NCBI GenBank assembly: GCA_001023535.1 | Contig: CP011020.1 | Coordinates: 2,617,734-2,681,733 of the forward strand | Reading direction: 5' to 3' | Source: Pseudomonas chlororaphis | GTDB lineage: Bacteria; Pseudomonadota; Gammaproteobacteria; Pseudomonadales; Pseudomonadaceae | DNA length: 64,000 nucleotides | Part shown: in pieces, positions 1-10,143 of the stretch | Layout: every line of letters begins with the position of its first letter | Numbering within the stretch: the stretch's first letter is position 1 | Position numbers and translations under genes: made by a program | The notes under the pieces: generated by a model | What the model was told of the DNA's origin: nothing | Seen by the model: only the letters and a program-made list of their open reading frames with translations | Databases searched by the model: none

Positions 1-1
1 C

Positions 2-634
2 GGCCTGTGGAATGGCATGGTGATGACCTTGAAACTGATGGCCCTGGGTGTCGTCGGCGGGATCATCCTGGGGACGATCCTGGCGTTGATGCGCCTGTCC
101 CACAACAAACTGATCTCCAACATCGCCGGCGCGTACGTCAACTACTTCCGCTCGATCCCGCTGCTGCTGGTCATCACCTGGTTCTACCTGGCGGTGCCGT
201 TCGTGCTGCGCTGGATCACCGGCGAAGACACGCCGATCGGGGCCTTCGGCTCCTGCGTCGTGGCCTTCATGATGTTCGAGGCGGCGTACTTCTGCGAAAT
301 CGTGCGCGCCGGCGTGCAGTCGATCCCCAAGGGCCAGATGGGTGCGGCCCAGGCCCTGGGCATGAACTATGGCCAGACCATGCGCCTGATCATCCTGCCC
401 CAGGCGTTCCGCAAGATGACCCCGCTGCTGCTGCAGCAGAGCATCATCCTGTTTCAGGACACCTCGCTGGTCTACACGGTCGGCCTGGTGGACTTCCTCA
501 ATGCTTCGCGGGCCAATGGCGACATCATCGGCCGCTCCAATGAGTTCCTGATCGTCGCAGGTCTCGTGTACTTCACAATCAGCTTTGCCGCCTCGCTGCT
601 GGTCAAGCGTCTGCAAAAAAGGTTCGCCGTATGA
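2..634 (+). CDS. gltK: Glutamate/aspartate ABC transporter permease (5' end cut by window)
   Basis: Inner-membrane permease of the acidic amino-acid ABC importer (GltIJKL, also called AatJQMP in pseudomonads). The reading frame is open from the first base (GLWNG...), so the true start lies just left of the window; an ATG at 17 is internal to the family alignment as I recall it. Several hydrophobic segments are visible, and a cytoplasmic EAA-type loop ([19 protein letters not shown], roughly codons 99-117) is the contact site for the ATPase. The stop codon overlaps the start of gltL by four bases (ATGA), so the two are translationally coupled. Substrate is inferred from family resemblance and from the adjacent acidic amino-acid two-component system. 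Confidence 0.93.
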   Translation, partial: GLWNGMVMTLKLMALGVVGGIILGTILALMRLSHNKLISNIAGAYVNYFRSIPLLLVITWFYLAVPFVLRWITGEDTPIGAFGSCVVAFMMFEAAYFCEIVRAGVQSIPKGQMGAAQALGMNYGQTMRLIILPQAFRKMTPLLLQQSIILFQDTSLVYTVGLVDFLNASRANGDIIGRSNEFLIVAGLVYFTISFAASLLVKRLQKRFAV

Positions 635-1365
635 TCTCTATCAAGAACATCAACAAGTGGTATGGGGACTTCCAGGTACTGACCAATTGCAGCACCGAGG
701 TCAGCAAGGGTGAGGTCGTGGTGGTGTGCGGCCCTTCGGGTTCGGGCAAGTCCACGCTGATCAAGTGCGTGAACGCCTTGGAGCCATTCCAGAAAGGCGA
801 CATCGTGGTCGACGGCACCTCCATCGCCGACCCGAAGACCAACCTGCCGAAATTGCGTTCGCGGGTGGGCATGGTGTTCCAGCACTTCGAGCTGTTCCCG
901 CACCTGACCATCACCGAAAACCTGACCATCGCGCAGATCAAGGTGCTGGGCCGCAGCAAGGAAGAAGCCACCAAGAAAGGCCTGCAACTGCTCGAGCGCG
1001 TCGGCCTGTCGGCCCATGCCCATAAGCACCCGGGCCAGCTCTCCGGCGGCCAACAGCAGCGCGTGGCGATCGCCCGGGCCCTGGCGATGGACCCGGTGGT
1101 GATGCTGTTCGACGAACCCACCTCGGCCCTCGACCCGGAAATGGTCAACGAAGTGCTCGACGTGATGGTGCAACTGGCCCACGAAGGCATGACCATGATG
1201 TGCGTGACCCACGAAATGGGCTTCGCCCGCAAAGTGGCGAACCGGGTGATCTTCATGGACCAGGGCCAGATCATCGAAGACTGCAAGAAAGAAGAGTTCT
1301 TCGGCGACATCAGCGCCCGCTCCGAACGTGCGCAGCACTTCCTTGAGAAAATCCTGCAGCACTAA
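631..1365 (+). CDS. gltL: Glutamate/aspartate ABC transporter ATP-binding protein
   Basis: ATPase of the same importer, 244 aa, the usual length for polar amino-acid transport ATPases. Walker [10 protein letters not shown] is at residues 34-42, the Q-loop is MVFQ at 81-84, the signature LSGGQ at 137-141, and Walker B with catalytic Glu (MLFDEP) at about 158-163. The start overlaps the gltK stop. It is followed by a REP pair and then by aauS and aauR, the two-component system known to switch on acidic amino-acid uptake in Pseudomonas putida; the pairing supports glutamate/aspartate as substrate. Confidence 0.95.
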   Translation: MISIKNINKWYGDFQVLTNCSTEVSKGEVVVVCGPSGSGKSTLIKCVNALEPFQKGDIVVDGTSIADPKTNLPKLRSRVGMVFQHFELFPHLTITENLTIAQIKVLGRSKEEATKKGLQLLERVGLSAHAHKHPGQLSGGQQQRVAIARALAMDPVVMLFDEPTSALDPEMVNEVLDVMVQLAHEGMTMMCVTHEMGFARKVANRVIFMDQGQIIEDCKKEEFFGDISARSERAQHFLEKILQH

Positions 1366-1395
1366 GCGTCGCCTTCTTTTAGACGCACTTGCTCT

Positions 1396-1526
1396 TGTGG
1401 CAAGGGAGCTTGCTCCCGCTGGGTCGCGCAGCGACCCCAAACCGGTAAATGCATTGCATCTGGCACACCGCACGAACCGTTTTGCGACTGCTTCGCAGCC
1501 GAGCGGGAGCAAGCTCCCTCGCCACA
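1396..1526. repeat. REP palindrome pair, family B (GTGGCGAGGGAGC type)
   Basis: Two inverted copies face each other: TGTGGCAAGGGAGCTTGCTC at the left and GAGCAAGCTCCCTCGCCACA at the right, each with a secondary hairpin (GGGTCGCGCAGCGACCC; GGCTGCGAAGCAGTC-like). This fills most of the gltL-aauS gap. It is a typical Pseudomonas REP doublet and can act as a transcript end. Confidence 0.85.
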
Positions 1527-1576
1527 GAGCCGCGTTCGAAGGACGACCGCAGCACACTGGTTGACCCAAGGCTTCT

Positions 1577-3481
1577 GTGATGAAATGCGACCCCACCCTC
1601 TATCGCGCCGCGCCGCCATCACTTGCCGTGAAACCTCGCCTGATCCGCCACCTGTTCCTACCGCCGCTGATCATCGCGTTGATGATCGGCCTGGGCTATC
1701 TCGGCTTCTGGATCAGCGAACACTATGGCGTGCGTGGCCTTGCCGAGAACGGCGAGCGCCAGCTGGAGCTGCATGCCCGGGCGGTGGAGAGTGAAATCAG
1801 CAAGTACACCTACTTGCCGAGCCTGCTGGAGCTTGAATCGAGTGTCTCGACGCTGCTCGACGACCCGACACCCGAACACCGCAAGACCGTCAACGAATAC
1901 CTCGAAGGCCTGAACCGGCGCAGCCGCAGCCGGGCCATCTACGTGATGGACACGACCGGCCGCGTCATGGCCACCAGCAACTGGCGCGACGTCGACAGTT
2001 ACCTGGGTGAAGACCTGTCCTTTCGCGCCTATTTCCAGAACGCCGTGCGCGGCCAGCCGGGTCGCTTCTATGGCATTGGCAGCACCAACGGCGAACCCGG
2101 CTACTACCTGGCCCACGGCCTGGAAGAACAGGGCAAGATCATTGGCGTCGCCGTGGTCAAGGTGCGCCTCGAAGCCCTGGAGGAACGCTGGCAGCGGGCA
2201 CGCCTGGAAGCGTTCGTCAGCGATGAAAACGGCATCATCATCTTGTCCAGCGACCCGGCGCGGCGGCTCAAGTCCGTGCGTCCCTTGAGCGACGAGACCA
2301 AGGAACGCCTGGCCCGCAGCCTGCAATACTACTGGTTCCCGCTGAACGAACTGGTGCCCCTGGCCCGGGAACGCCTGGCCGAAGGCATGGAGAAACTGAC
2401 CTTCCCGGCCAACACCGAACTGGTGTCCGACGAACGCGCCATCAGCTATTTGTCGCAGACCCGGCCACTGAGCGACACACCGTGGAACTTCACCCTGTTG
2501 ACGCCGCTGGAAGACCTGCGCCGCCAGGCGATCAACCAGGGCATCCTGGTGGCCGTGGCCTTCGCCCTGGTGGCGTTCCTGCTGATCGCCTGGAACGAAC
2601 GGCGCAAGGTCATCGCCACCCGCCTCGCGGCCCGGGAAGCCTTGCAGGAAGCCAACAGCCAGCTCGAACGTCGGATTACCGAACGCACCACCGACCTGCG
2701 CGCCAGCAACGAACGGCTCAAGAGCCAGATCCGTGAGCGTCGACAGGCCGAAGAGACCCTGCGCCGGGCCCAGGACGAACTGGTCCAGGCCGGTAAGCTG
2801 GCGGCCATCGGCCAGATGTCCACCAGCATCGCCCATGAACTCAACCAACCGCTGGCGGCCTTGCGCACGTTGTCTGGCAATACCGTGCGCTTTCTCGAAC
2901 GCGGGCAACTGGACATCGCCAGCACCAACCTCAAGACCATCAACGAATTGATCGACCGCATGGGGCGCATCACCGCCAGCCTGCGCGCCTTTGCCCGACG
3001 GGGCGACGATCAGGGCCGGGCGAGCCTGGGCAAGGCCGTCGAGGCCGCGCTGCAATTGCTGGGCGGGCGCCTGGAAAACCGCAACATCCAGATCCACAAC
3101 GGCTACGCCGACGTCCAGTTGCAAATCGACCAGACGCGCCTGGAGCAGATCCTGGTGAACCTGATCGGCAACGCCCTGGATGCCATGCAGACGCAGCCCG
3201 AGCCACAACTATGGCTCGACGGTGAAAGCAGCCACGGCAAGTACCGCCTGCGGGTGCGGGACAACGGCCATGGCATCGACCCCGAAGCCCGCAAGCATTT
3301 GTTCGAACCCTTCTTCACCACCAAGCCCGGCGAACAGGGCCTGGGCCTGGGACTGACGCTCTCGGCGAGCCTGGCCGCCGCCGCGGGCGGACACCTGGGC
3401 GTCGAATTCCCGGTCGAACGTGGCACCACCTTCGTCCTCAGTTTACCGTTGGTAAGCCTTCCCCCAGCCGAGCAACCATGA
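1577..3481 (+). CDS. aauS: Sensor histidine kinase for acidic amino acids, DctB family
   Basis: Membrane sensor kinase of 634 aa. TM1 is at about residues 28-46 and TM2 at about 321-339, bracketing a 270-residue periplasmic domain of the double-Cache/DctB kind. A coiled linker runs from 345 to 405. The phosphoacceptor is His420 in the motif SIAHELNQPLAAL. The C-terminal ATPase domain shows the N box (NLIGNALDA), DNGHGI and GLGLGLTLS. The start could be GTG 1577 or ATG 1580, which are adjacent codons. The gene overlaps aauR by four bases. The family responds to extracellular acidic amino acids and activates the transporter genes just upstream; that role here is inferred from resemblance and position. 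Confidence 0.9.
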   Translation: MMKCDPTLYRAAPPSLAVKPRLIRHLFLPPLIIALMIGLGYLGFWISEHYGVRGLAENGERQLELHARAVESEISKYTYLPSLLELESSVSTLLDDPTPEHRKTVNEYLEGLNRRSRSRAIYVMDTTGRVMATSNWRDVDSYLGEDLSFRAYFQNAVRGQPGRFYGIGSTNGEPGYYLAHGLEEQGKIIGVAVVKVRLEALEERWQRARLEAFVSDENGIIILSSDPARRLKSVRPLSDETKERLARSLQYYWFPLNELVPLARERLAEGMEKLTFPANTELVSDERAISYLSQTRPLSDTPWNFTLLTPLEDLRRQAINQGILVAVAFALVAFLLIAWNERRKVIATRLAAREALQEANSQLERRITERTTDLRASNERLKSQIRERRQAEETLRRAQDELVQAGKLAAIGQMSTSIAHELNQPLAALRTLSGNTVRFLERGQLDIASTNLKTINELIDRMGRITASLRAFARRGDDQGRASLGKAVEAALQLLGGRLENRNIQIHNGYADVQLQIDQTRLEQILVNLIGNALDAMQTQPEPQLWLDGESSHGKYRLRVRDNGHGIDPEARKHLFEPFFTTKPGEQGLGLGLTLSASLAAAAGGHLGVEFPVERGTTFVLSLPLVSLPPAEQP

Positions 3482-4806
3482 ACAACGACCTGAGCGTACT
3501 GATCGTCGAAGACGACCCCCACGTCCTGCTGGGTTGCCAGCAGGCCCTGAGCCTGGAAGACATCCCGTGCATCGGCGTGGGCAGCGCCGAAGAAGCCCTG
3601 GAACAGGTGGGCGATGATTTTGCCGGCATCGTCATCAGCGACATTCGCCTGCCGGGCATCGACGGCCTGGAACTGCTGACCCGTCTCAAGGCTCGGGACA
3701 GTCGCTTGCCGGTGGTGTTGATCACCGGCCACGGCGACATTTCCATGGCCGTCGGCGCCATGCAGAAAGGCGCCTATGACTTCATGGAGAAACCCTTCTC
3801 CCCCGAACGCCTGGTGGACGTCGCCCGGCGCGCCCTGGAACAGCGCAGCCTGGCCCGCGAAGTGTCATCGCTGCGCCGCCAGTTGGCCGAGCGCGACTCC
3901 CTGGAAGGCCGTATCATCGGCCGCTCGCCGGCCATGCAGCACCTGCGCGAACTGATCGCCAATGTCGCCGACACCTCGGCCAACGTGCTGATCGAAGGCG
4001 AGACCGGCACCGGCAAGGAACTGGTCGCCCGCTGCCTGCATGACTTCAGCCGGCGCCACGGCAAACAGTTCGTCGCGCTCAACTGCGGGGGCCTGCCGGA
4101 AAACCTGTTCGAAAGCGAGATTTTCGGCCATGAAGCCAATGCCTTCACTGGCGCCGGCAAGCGCCGGATCGGCAAGATCGAGCATGCCGATGGCGGTACG
4201 CTGTTTCTCGATGAAGTGGAAAGCATGCCCCTGCCCCTGCAAATCAAGTTGCTGCGGGTGTTGCAGGAACGCACCCTCGAACGGCTGGGCTCGAACCAGA
4301 GCGTGGCGGTGGACTGCCGGGTGATTGCCGCGACCAAGTCCGACCTGGACGAAATGGGCCGCGCCGGCCAGTTTCGCAGCGACCTGTATTACCGCCTCAA
4401 CGTGGTGACGCTGGAACTGCCGCCCCTGCGCGAGCGGCGCGAAGACATCCTGCAACTGTTCGAACATTTCCTCCAGCAATCGTCCCTGCGTTTCGACCGC
4501 ACAGTGCCGCAGCTGGATAACCAGACCCTGTCGAACCTGATGAGCCATGATTGGCCGGGCAACGTGCGCGAATTGCGCAACGTCGCCGAGCGCTATGCCC
4601 TCGGCCTGCCTGCCTTCAAGAAAACCGGTGCCAGCAGCGGCGGCCAGGGCCTGGCCTTCGCCGAAGCGGTGGAAGCGTTCGAACGCAACCTGTTGGTGGA
4701 CGCCCTGCAACGCAGCGGCGGCAACCTGACCCAGGCCAGCCAGGAACTGGGGATGGCCAAGACCACCCTGTTCGACAAAGTCAAAAAATATGGCCTGAGC
4801 CATTAA
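3478..4806 (+). CDS. aauR: Sigma-54-dependent response regulator AauR (NtrC/DctD family)
   Basis: Response regulator of 442 aa, partner of AauS. The receiver domain spans about 1-120 with phosphoacceptor Asp55 (ISDIRLPG) and conserved Lys in MEKPF. The AAA+ domain spans about 145-380 with Walker A GETGTGKE and Walker B GGTLFLDEVE. The C-terminus is a Fis-type helix-turn-helix (LTQASQELGMAKTTLFDKV). The sigma-54 contact loop reads NAFTGA instead of the canonical GAFTGA. It should activate RpoN promoters of the acidic amino-acid uptake genes, which start left of the window. Confidence 0.92.
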   Translation: MNNDLSVLIVEDDPHVLLGCQQALSLEDIPCIGVGSAEEALEQVGDDFAGIVISDIRLPGIDGLELLTRLKARDSRLPVVLITGHGDISMAVGAMQKGAYDFMEKPFSPERLVDVARRALEQRSLAREVSSLRRQLAERDSLEGRIIGRSPAMQHLRELIANVADTSANVLIEGETGTGKELVARCLHDFSRRHGKQFVALNCGGLPENLFESEIFGHEANAFTGAGKRRIGKIEHADGGTLFLDEVESMPLPLQIKLLRVLQERTLERLGSNQSVAVDCRVIAATKSDLDEMGRAGQFRSDLYYRLNVVTLELPPLRERREDILQLFEHFLQQSSLRFDRTVPQLDNQTLSNLMSHDWPGNVRELRNVAERYALGLPAFKKTGASSGGQGLAFAEAVEAFERNLLVDALQRSGGNLTQASQELGMAKTTLFDKVKKYGLSH

Positions 4807-4823
4807 CAACGGGGCAATGACCT

Positions 4824-5162
4824 GTGGACCTGATTTTCAAGGCGGCGCTGGGGGCTGCCGTGGTGGTGATCCTGGCGATGCTCGCCAAGACCCGCAATTA
4901 CTACATCGCCGGGCTGGTGCCGCTGTTTCCCACCTTTGCCTTGATCGCCCACTACATCGTCGGCAAGGGCCGCTCGGTGGACGACCTAAAGACCACCATC
5001 GTGTTTGGCATGTGGTCGATCATTCCGTATTTCGTGTACCTGGCGACCCTGTATGTCATGGTCGACCGGATGCGCCTGGAAGCATCTCTGGCGGTGGCGG
5101 CGGTGGCATGGCTGATGGCCGCCACGGTGCTGGTCAGCGTCTGGGTAAGGGTTCACGGCTAA
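4824..5162 (+). CDS. GlpM-like small inner-membrane protein
   Basis: 112-aa hydrophobic protein with four predicted membrane segments (about residues 3-20, 28-46, 60-80 and 88-108). It resembles the GlpM family described next to glycerol genes in Pseudomonas and linked to alginate production, but no glp genes are here. It starts with GTG 17 bases after the aauR stop, with GGGGCAA-like sequence upstream, so it may be cotranscribed with aauSR. The function is not established by anything in the window. Confidence 0.7.
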   Translation: MDLIFKAALGAAVVVILAMLAKTRNYYIAGLVPLFPTFALIAHYIVGKGRSVDDLKTTIVFGMWSIIPYFVYLATLYVMVDRMRLEASLAVAAVAWLMAATVLVSVWVRVHG

Positions 5163-5187
5163 GGGCACAAGCGTGCCTTATCTCCCC

Positions 5188-5472
5188 TGTGGGAGCGAGC
5201 TTGCTCGCGAAAGCCGGGGGATCAGTCGACGCATCTGTTGGACAGGCCCGGCCTCTTCGCGGGCAAGCCCGCTCCCACACATTGATCGTTGGCGAGCACA
5301 GGATGTGTGTTCACCGTAGATCCCTTGTGGGAGCGAGCTTGCTCGCGAAAGCGGTGTATCAGTCGACGCATCTGTTGGACAGGCCCGGCCTCTTCGCGGG
5401 CAAGCCCGCTCCCACACATTGATCGTTGGCGGGCACAGGATGTGTGTTCACCGTAGATCCCTTGTGGGAGCG
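5188..5472. repeat. Tandemly duplicated REP doublet, family A, with truncated third copy
   Basis: A unit beginning TGTGGGAGCGAGCTTGCTCG (forward REP), then a spacer and the inverse REP ending in CGGGCAAGCCCGCTCCCACA, then about 45 bases ending CCGTAGATCCCT. It starts at 5188, again at 5326 (138 later) and a third time at 5463 (137 later). The third copy stops after TGTGGGAGCG and runs directly into the 3' end of the minus-strand oxidoreductase gene. The two full units differ at only a few positions (for example GCCGGGGGATC against GCGGTGTATC), so the duplication looks recent. Confidence 0.9.
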
Positions 5473-5477
5473 GCGAA

Positions 5478-6092
5478 TCAATAGCCGACGGTGAACCGCG
5501 TCCGCGAAAACTGCGGCGTCTGCACTTCGTCGATCATCGCGATGGCGTAGTCGGCGAAACTGATCCAACTGCGGCCTGCCTCGTCGAACAGCAAGTGATC
5601 CTTGCCAAGGCGAAAGTGCCCGGTGCGCTCGGTCTCGACGAACTCCGCCGAAGGCGAAAGGAACGTCCAGTCCAGGTCCTGCTCCTGGCGCAGCACATCC
5701 AGGAACAAAGCTCCGGCCGTGGCTTCGGCGAGGTATTCCTCGGGGAAACCATCGCTGTCGATCACCCGGCTGTTGTCCGGCAGCAGCAGCGAGCCGGCCC
5801 CACCCACCACCAGCAGGCGCTTGACCCCCGCCGCTTTCAACGGCGCGATGATCTTGTCGGCCGGTACGGTGGCAAAGTGCGCGGCACTGATCACGGCATC
5901 GTGACCGGCGACGGCGGCAGTCAGCGCTTCGCTGTCCAACACATCCAGTGACTGGCTGACCACGCCAGGCCTGTCACCGATGCTTGCAGTGTTGCGGGCA
6001 ATGGCCGTCACGCTGTGGCCACGACGCAGGGCTTCTTCCAACAGTTGGCTGCCAGCACGACCGGTGGCGCCGATGATTGCGATCTTGCTCAT
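5478..6092 (-). CDS. NAD(P)-binding oxidoreductase, NmrA/atypical SDR type
   Basis: 204-aa single-domain Rossmann protein. The N-terminal dinucleotide-binding motif is GATGRAGSQ (residues 8-16), followed by the beta4 AVISAAH segment and VGGAGSLL. It lacks the YxxxK catalytic pair of classical short-chain dehydrogenases, as usual in NmrA-like or YwnB-type proteins, so it may be a quinone reductase, an epimerase-like enzyme or a redox sensor. No operon partner is evident: downstream is the REP block and upstream a short gap. The start ATG at 6092 directly begins the Rossmann strand (MSKIAIIGATG). Confidence 0.8.
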   Translation of the reverse strand: MSKIAIIGATGRAGSQLLEEALRRGHSVTAIARNTASIGDRPGVVSQSLDVLDSEALTAAVAGHDAVISAAHFATVPADKIIAPLKAAGVKRLLVVGGAGSLLLPDNSRVIDSDGFPEEYLAEATAGALFLDVLRQEQDLDWTFLSPSAEFVETERTGHFRLGKDHLLFDEAGRSWISFADYAIAMIDEVQTPQFSRTRFTVGY

Positions 6093-6195
6093 GATGTTCT
6101 CCAGTGATTACTCATAGATACCGGGCATGCAACCCCTTGTAGCGAGGCAGCCAAGCTGATTGATTGCGGCAAAGGTGTCATCGGCCGTCAGGCAC

Positions 6196-7074
6196 TCACC
6201 ACTTCATTTCCCCCTTGGCCACCTTGGCACTGAGCTCGAGCGAGCTGTCTTCGCCCAGGTCCGGGTAGCGTTGTTTCATGGCGGCGATCAGGGCGGCGGC
6301 GTCTTTGGCGCGAGCGGTTTCTTCGTCGAAAGCCTTGATGTAGCCGGCGGTGAACTTGACCGACGCCACGGAGCGGGTGCTCTCGCCCAGGTAATGGCCG
6401 GGGATCACGCTGCGCGGCTGCAGCTTCTCGATGCTGTCCAGGGTCGCCAGCCAATCCTGATGGGACTGCGGCGTCTGGGTGTCGGCCATCCAGACATGGA
6501 TGTTCTCGGCCACCACCACGCCCCCGACCACGGCCTTGATCGATGGTATCCAGACGAAACTGCGCTCCGGTTGCGGGCCATCCAGGCCGATGACCTGCAA
6601 GCGCTTGCCCTCCAGGGTCAGGCTGTCGCCCTTGAGCACCTGGGGCACGATGGCGTTGTCGGGTGCATCAGCCTTCAGGATCGGCCCCCAATATTTCAGC
6701 TTGCCGTCCATCGTGTGCTTGATGTGTTCGACGGTCGGCTGGGTGGCCAGCACCTTGGCCTCGGGGAAAGCGGCCGTCAGGGTCTGCAAACCAAAATAGT
6801 AGTCGGGATCGCCGTGGCTGATGTAAATCGTGGTCAGTCGCTTTCCGCTGGCGCGGATTTTTTCCACGACCTGCTCGGCCTGGGATTTACCGAACTGGGC
6901 GTCGACCAGGATGGCGTCGTGCTCGCCACTGACCAACACCGAGGACACCGGAAAGACCGCCGCGGCGCCAGGGTTGTAGACATCGAGTGTCAAGTCGGCT
7001 GCCCAGCTATGGGCCGCGAACGCCAGGGATGCGGTCGCCAGCAACAGGCGCTTGAGTGGGGTGAATCCGGTCAT
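6196..7074 (-). CDS. Exported metallo-beta-lactamase-fold hydrolase
   Basis: 292 aa from the ATG at 7074, chosen because it gives a clean Sec signal peptide (PLKRLLLATASLAFAAHSWA, cleaved near residue 27); a longer frame reaches 7188 but lacks a signal and would overlap the divergent gene. The core has strands and loops of an MBL-fold enzyme, but the metal motif reads HGDPDYY where the classical form is HxHxDH. Later motifs include VIPGHYLG. It is divergently placed from a LysR regulator, a usual arrangement for a regulator and its target. The substrate is unknown. Confidence 0.78.
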   Translation of the reverse strand: MTGFTPLKRLLLATASLAFAAHSWAADLTLDVYNPGAAAVFPVSSVLVSGEHDAILVDAQFGKSQAEQVVEKIRASGKRLTTIYISHGDPDYYFGLQTLTAAFPEAKVLATQPTVEHIKHTMDGKLKYWGPILKADAPDNAIVPQVLKGDSLTLEGKRLQVIGLDGPQPERSFVWIPSIKAVVGGVVVAENIHVWMADTQTPQSHQDWLATLDSIEKLQPRSVIPGHYLGESTRSVASVKFTAGYIKAFDEETARAKDAAALIAAMKQRYPDLGEDSSLELSAKVAKGEMKW

Positions 7075-7186
7075 GCTGTACTCCGTTGTCCAAAAGCCCG
7101 TAGGCATTGAGACGAAGCTTAGTAGTCTGACTCGTCCTAAAAAATGCGATGATTCAACATAGTTTGTTTCTGAAAACGGGCAAATC

Positions 7187-8092
7187 ATGGATCGTCTTCA
7201 AGCAATGCAGGTGTTCGTCACCGTGGTGGACCTGGGCAGCCAGTCGGCGGCGGCCGAGCACCTGGACCTGTCGCGACCGGTGGTGTCGCGGTATCTGGCG
7301 GAGCTGGAAGACTGGGTCGGCGCCCGACTGATGCACCGCACCACCCGCAAGCTGAGCCTGACAGCCGCCGGCACGGAAATCCTGCCGCGCTGCCGGCAGA
7401 TGCTGGAGCTGTCCGGCGACCTGCAAGCGGCTGTCAGCAAGCCGGACGACGCACCACGGGGCCTGCTGCGCATCAGCACCAGCACCTCCTTTGGCCAGGC
7501 CCAACTGACCAAGGCCATGGCCGAGTACGTCAAGCGCTACCCCGGGGTGAGCGTCGACCTGCAGATGCTCGATCGCACCGTGAACCTGGTGGACGAGCGC
7601 ATCGACCTGGCGATCCGCATGAGCAACGACCTGGACCCGAACCTGATCGCCCGCCGCCTTACGGTGTGCCGCTCGGTGATCTGCGCCTCGCCCGGTTACT
7701 TGCAGGAACACCCGACACCCCAGCGGGTCGAGGACCTGAGCCAGCACAACTGCCTGACCCACGCCTACGTGGGCAAGAGCCTCTGGCATTTCGAGCAGGA
7801 CGGCGAGCAGGTCTCGGTGCCGGTGCAGGGCAATATTAGCAGCAACGAAGCCACCACCCTGTTGCAGGCGGCCATGGCAGGCGCCGGCGTGGCCATGCTG
7901 CCCAGCTATCAGGCCGGCCCCCACATCAGGCGCGGCGAGCTGGTACGCCTGGTGCCCCATGCCGAGCCGCGGCAAATGAACATGTACGCGGTCTACGCCT
8001 CACGCAAGCACATGCCCTCGGCACTGCGCAGCCTGCTGGATTTCCTGGTGCAGAAATTTCCCGAGACGCCGGAGTGGGATGTGGGGTTGTAA
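7187..8092 (+). CDS. LysR-family transcriptional regulator
   Basis: 301 aa with an N-terminal winged helix-turn-helix (about 1-60; SQSAAAEHLDLSRPVVSRYL) and a periplasmic-binding-like effector domain (about 90-295, ending in a FLVQKF segment). It is close to the subgroup that regulates adjacent oxidoreductases or hydrolases. The ATG at 7187 lies 112 bases from the start of the divergent MBL gene, so the shared intergenic region is the likely operator. Effector and exact targets are not visible from sequence. Confidence 0.88.
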   Translation: MDRLQAMQVFVTVVDLGSQSAAAEHLDLSRPVVSRYLAELEDWVGARLMHRTTRKLSLTAAGTEILPRCRQMLELSGDLQAAVSKPDDAPRGLLRISTSTSFGQAQLTKAMAEYVKRYPGVSVDLQMLDRTVNLVDERIDLAIRMSNDLDPNLIARRLTVCRSVICASPGYLQEHPTPQRVEDLSQHNCLTHAYVGKSLWHFEQDGEQVSVPVQGNISSNEATTLLQAAMAGAGVAMLPSYQAGPHIRRGELVRLVPHAEPRQMNMYAVYASRKHMPSALRSLLDFLVQKFPETPEWDVGL

Positions 8093-8117
8093 GCCGTGTC
8101 AGCTTCACCGAACACGT

Positions 8118-8206
8118 TGTGGGAGCGGGCTTGCTCGCGAAGGCGTCGTATCCGCAAAACATAGGTTGACTGATACGCCGCTTTCGCGAGCAAGCCCGCT
8201 CCCACA
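8118..8206. repeat. REP doublet, family A, inverted pair
   Basis: TGTGGGAGCGGGCTTGCTCG at the left faces CGAGCAAGCCCGCTCCCACA at the right with about 40 bases between. It separates the LysR gene from gcsR. Confidence 0.9.
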
Positions 8207-8305
8207 GGGGCCCGGTACGCCTCAAGTGCCGCGGCAGGATTCCACCAACCGCCCGCCCCAAGGCATACTTGCCACCCTCCATACGCCAGAACCCTAAGCC
8301 GCCCC

Positions 8306-9814
<1,509 letters not shown>

Positions 9815-9828
9815 CTTGACTCGGTCCC

Positions 9829-9917
9829 TGTGGGAGCGGGCTTGCCCGCGAAAGCGGTGTGTCAGTCGACGTCAACCTGGCTGGCACACCGTCTTCGCGA
9901 ACAAGCCCGCTCCCACA
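9829..9917. repeat. REP doublet, family A
   Basis: Forward element TGTGGGAGCGGGCTTGCCCG and its inverse ending AACAAGCCCGCTCCCACA, immediately after the gcsR stop codon. It probably ends the gcsR transcript before the gcv promoter region. Confidence 0.88.
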
Positions 9918-9962
9918 GGGTTCTGAGTCGTGGTCGAAATTGCGCCAAAAGCGACCTCTACC

Positions 9963-9980
9963 TGTACTGAAAGCGCTACA
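9963..9980. promoter_or_regulatory. Candidate GcsR box 1
   Basis: TGTACTG-AAAG-CGCTACA, an 18-base inverted repeat of the 7-4-7 form. It resembles the TGTAACG-N4-CGTTCCG consensus I recall for GcsR. It is centred about 200 bases upstream of the predicted RpoN start point. The left arm is the weaker half. Confidence 0.6.
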
Positions 9981-9981
9981 G

Positions 9982-9999
9982 TGGAACGATATCGCTACA
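9982..9999. promoter_or_regulatory. Candidate GcsR box 2
   Basis: TGGAACG-ATAT-CGCTACA. Read on the other strand it is TGTAGCG-N4-CGTTCCA, one of the closest matches in the window to the recalled GcsR consensus. It lies 19 bases centre-to-centre from box 1. Confidence 0.7.
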
Positions 10000-10062
10000 T
10001 CAAGCGGTAAGCTGCGCTGGATAAGGCTTTGATCCGGCAATGATTTTATCCAGGCATGCTGC

Positions 10063-10080
10063 TGTAGCGATTTCGCTACA
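10063..10080. promoter_or_regulatory. Candidate GcsR box 3 (perfect palindrome)
   Basis: TGTAGCG-ATTT-CGCTACA with perfectly complementary 7-base arms. It is centred about 100 bases upstream of the predicted transcription start, a usual position for a sigma-54 enhancer site. Confidence 0.72.
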
Positions 10081-10143
10081 GCGTCACCGCTCAACGCCGC
10101 CTCAATCCTCCTCAACTCATTGATCCATAAGCCCTTTTAAACA

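Noticed and set aside
5188..5472. Regular repeats resembling a CRISPR array
   Set aside because: Units are palindromic REP doublets about 138 bases apart, spacers are identical, and no cas genes are present.
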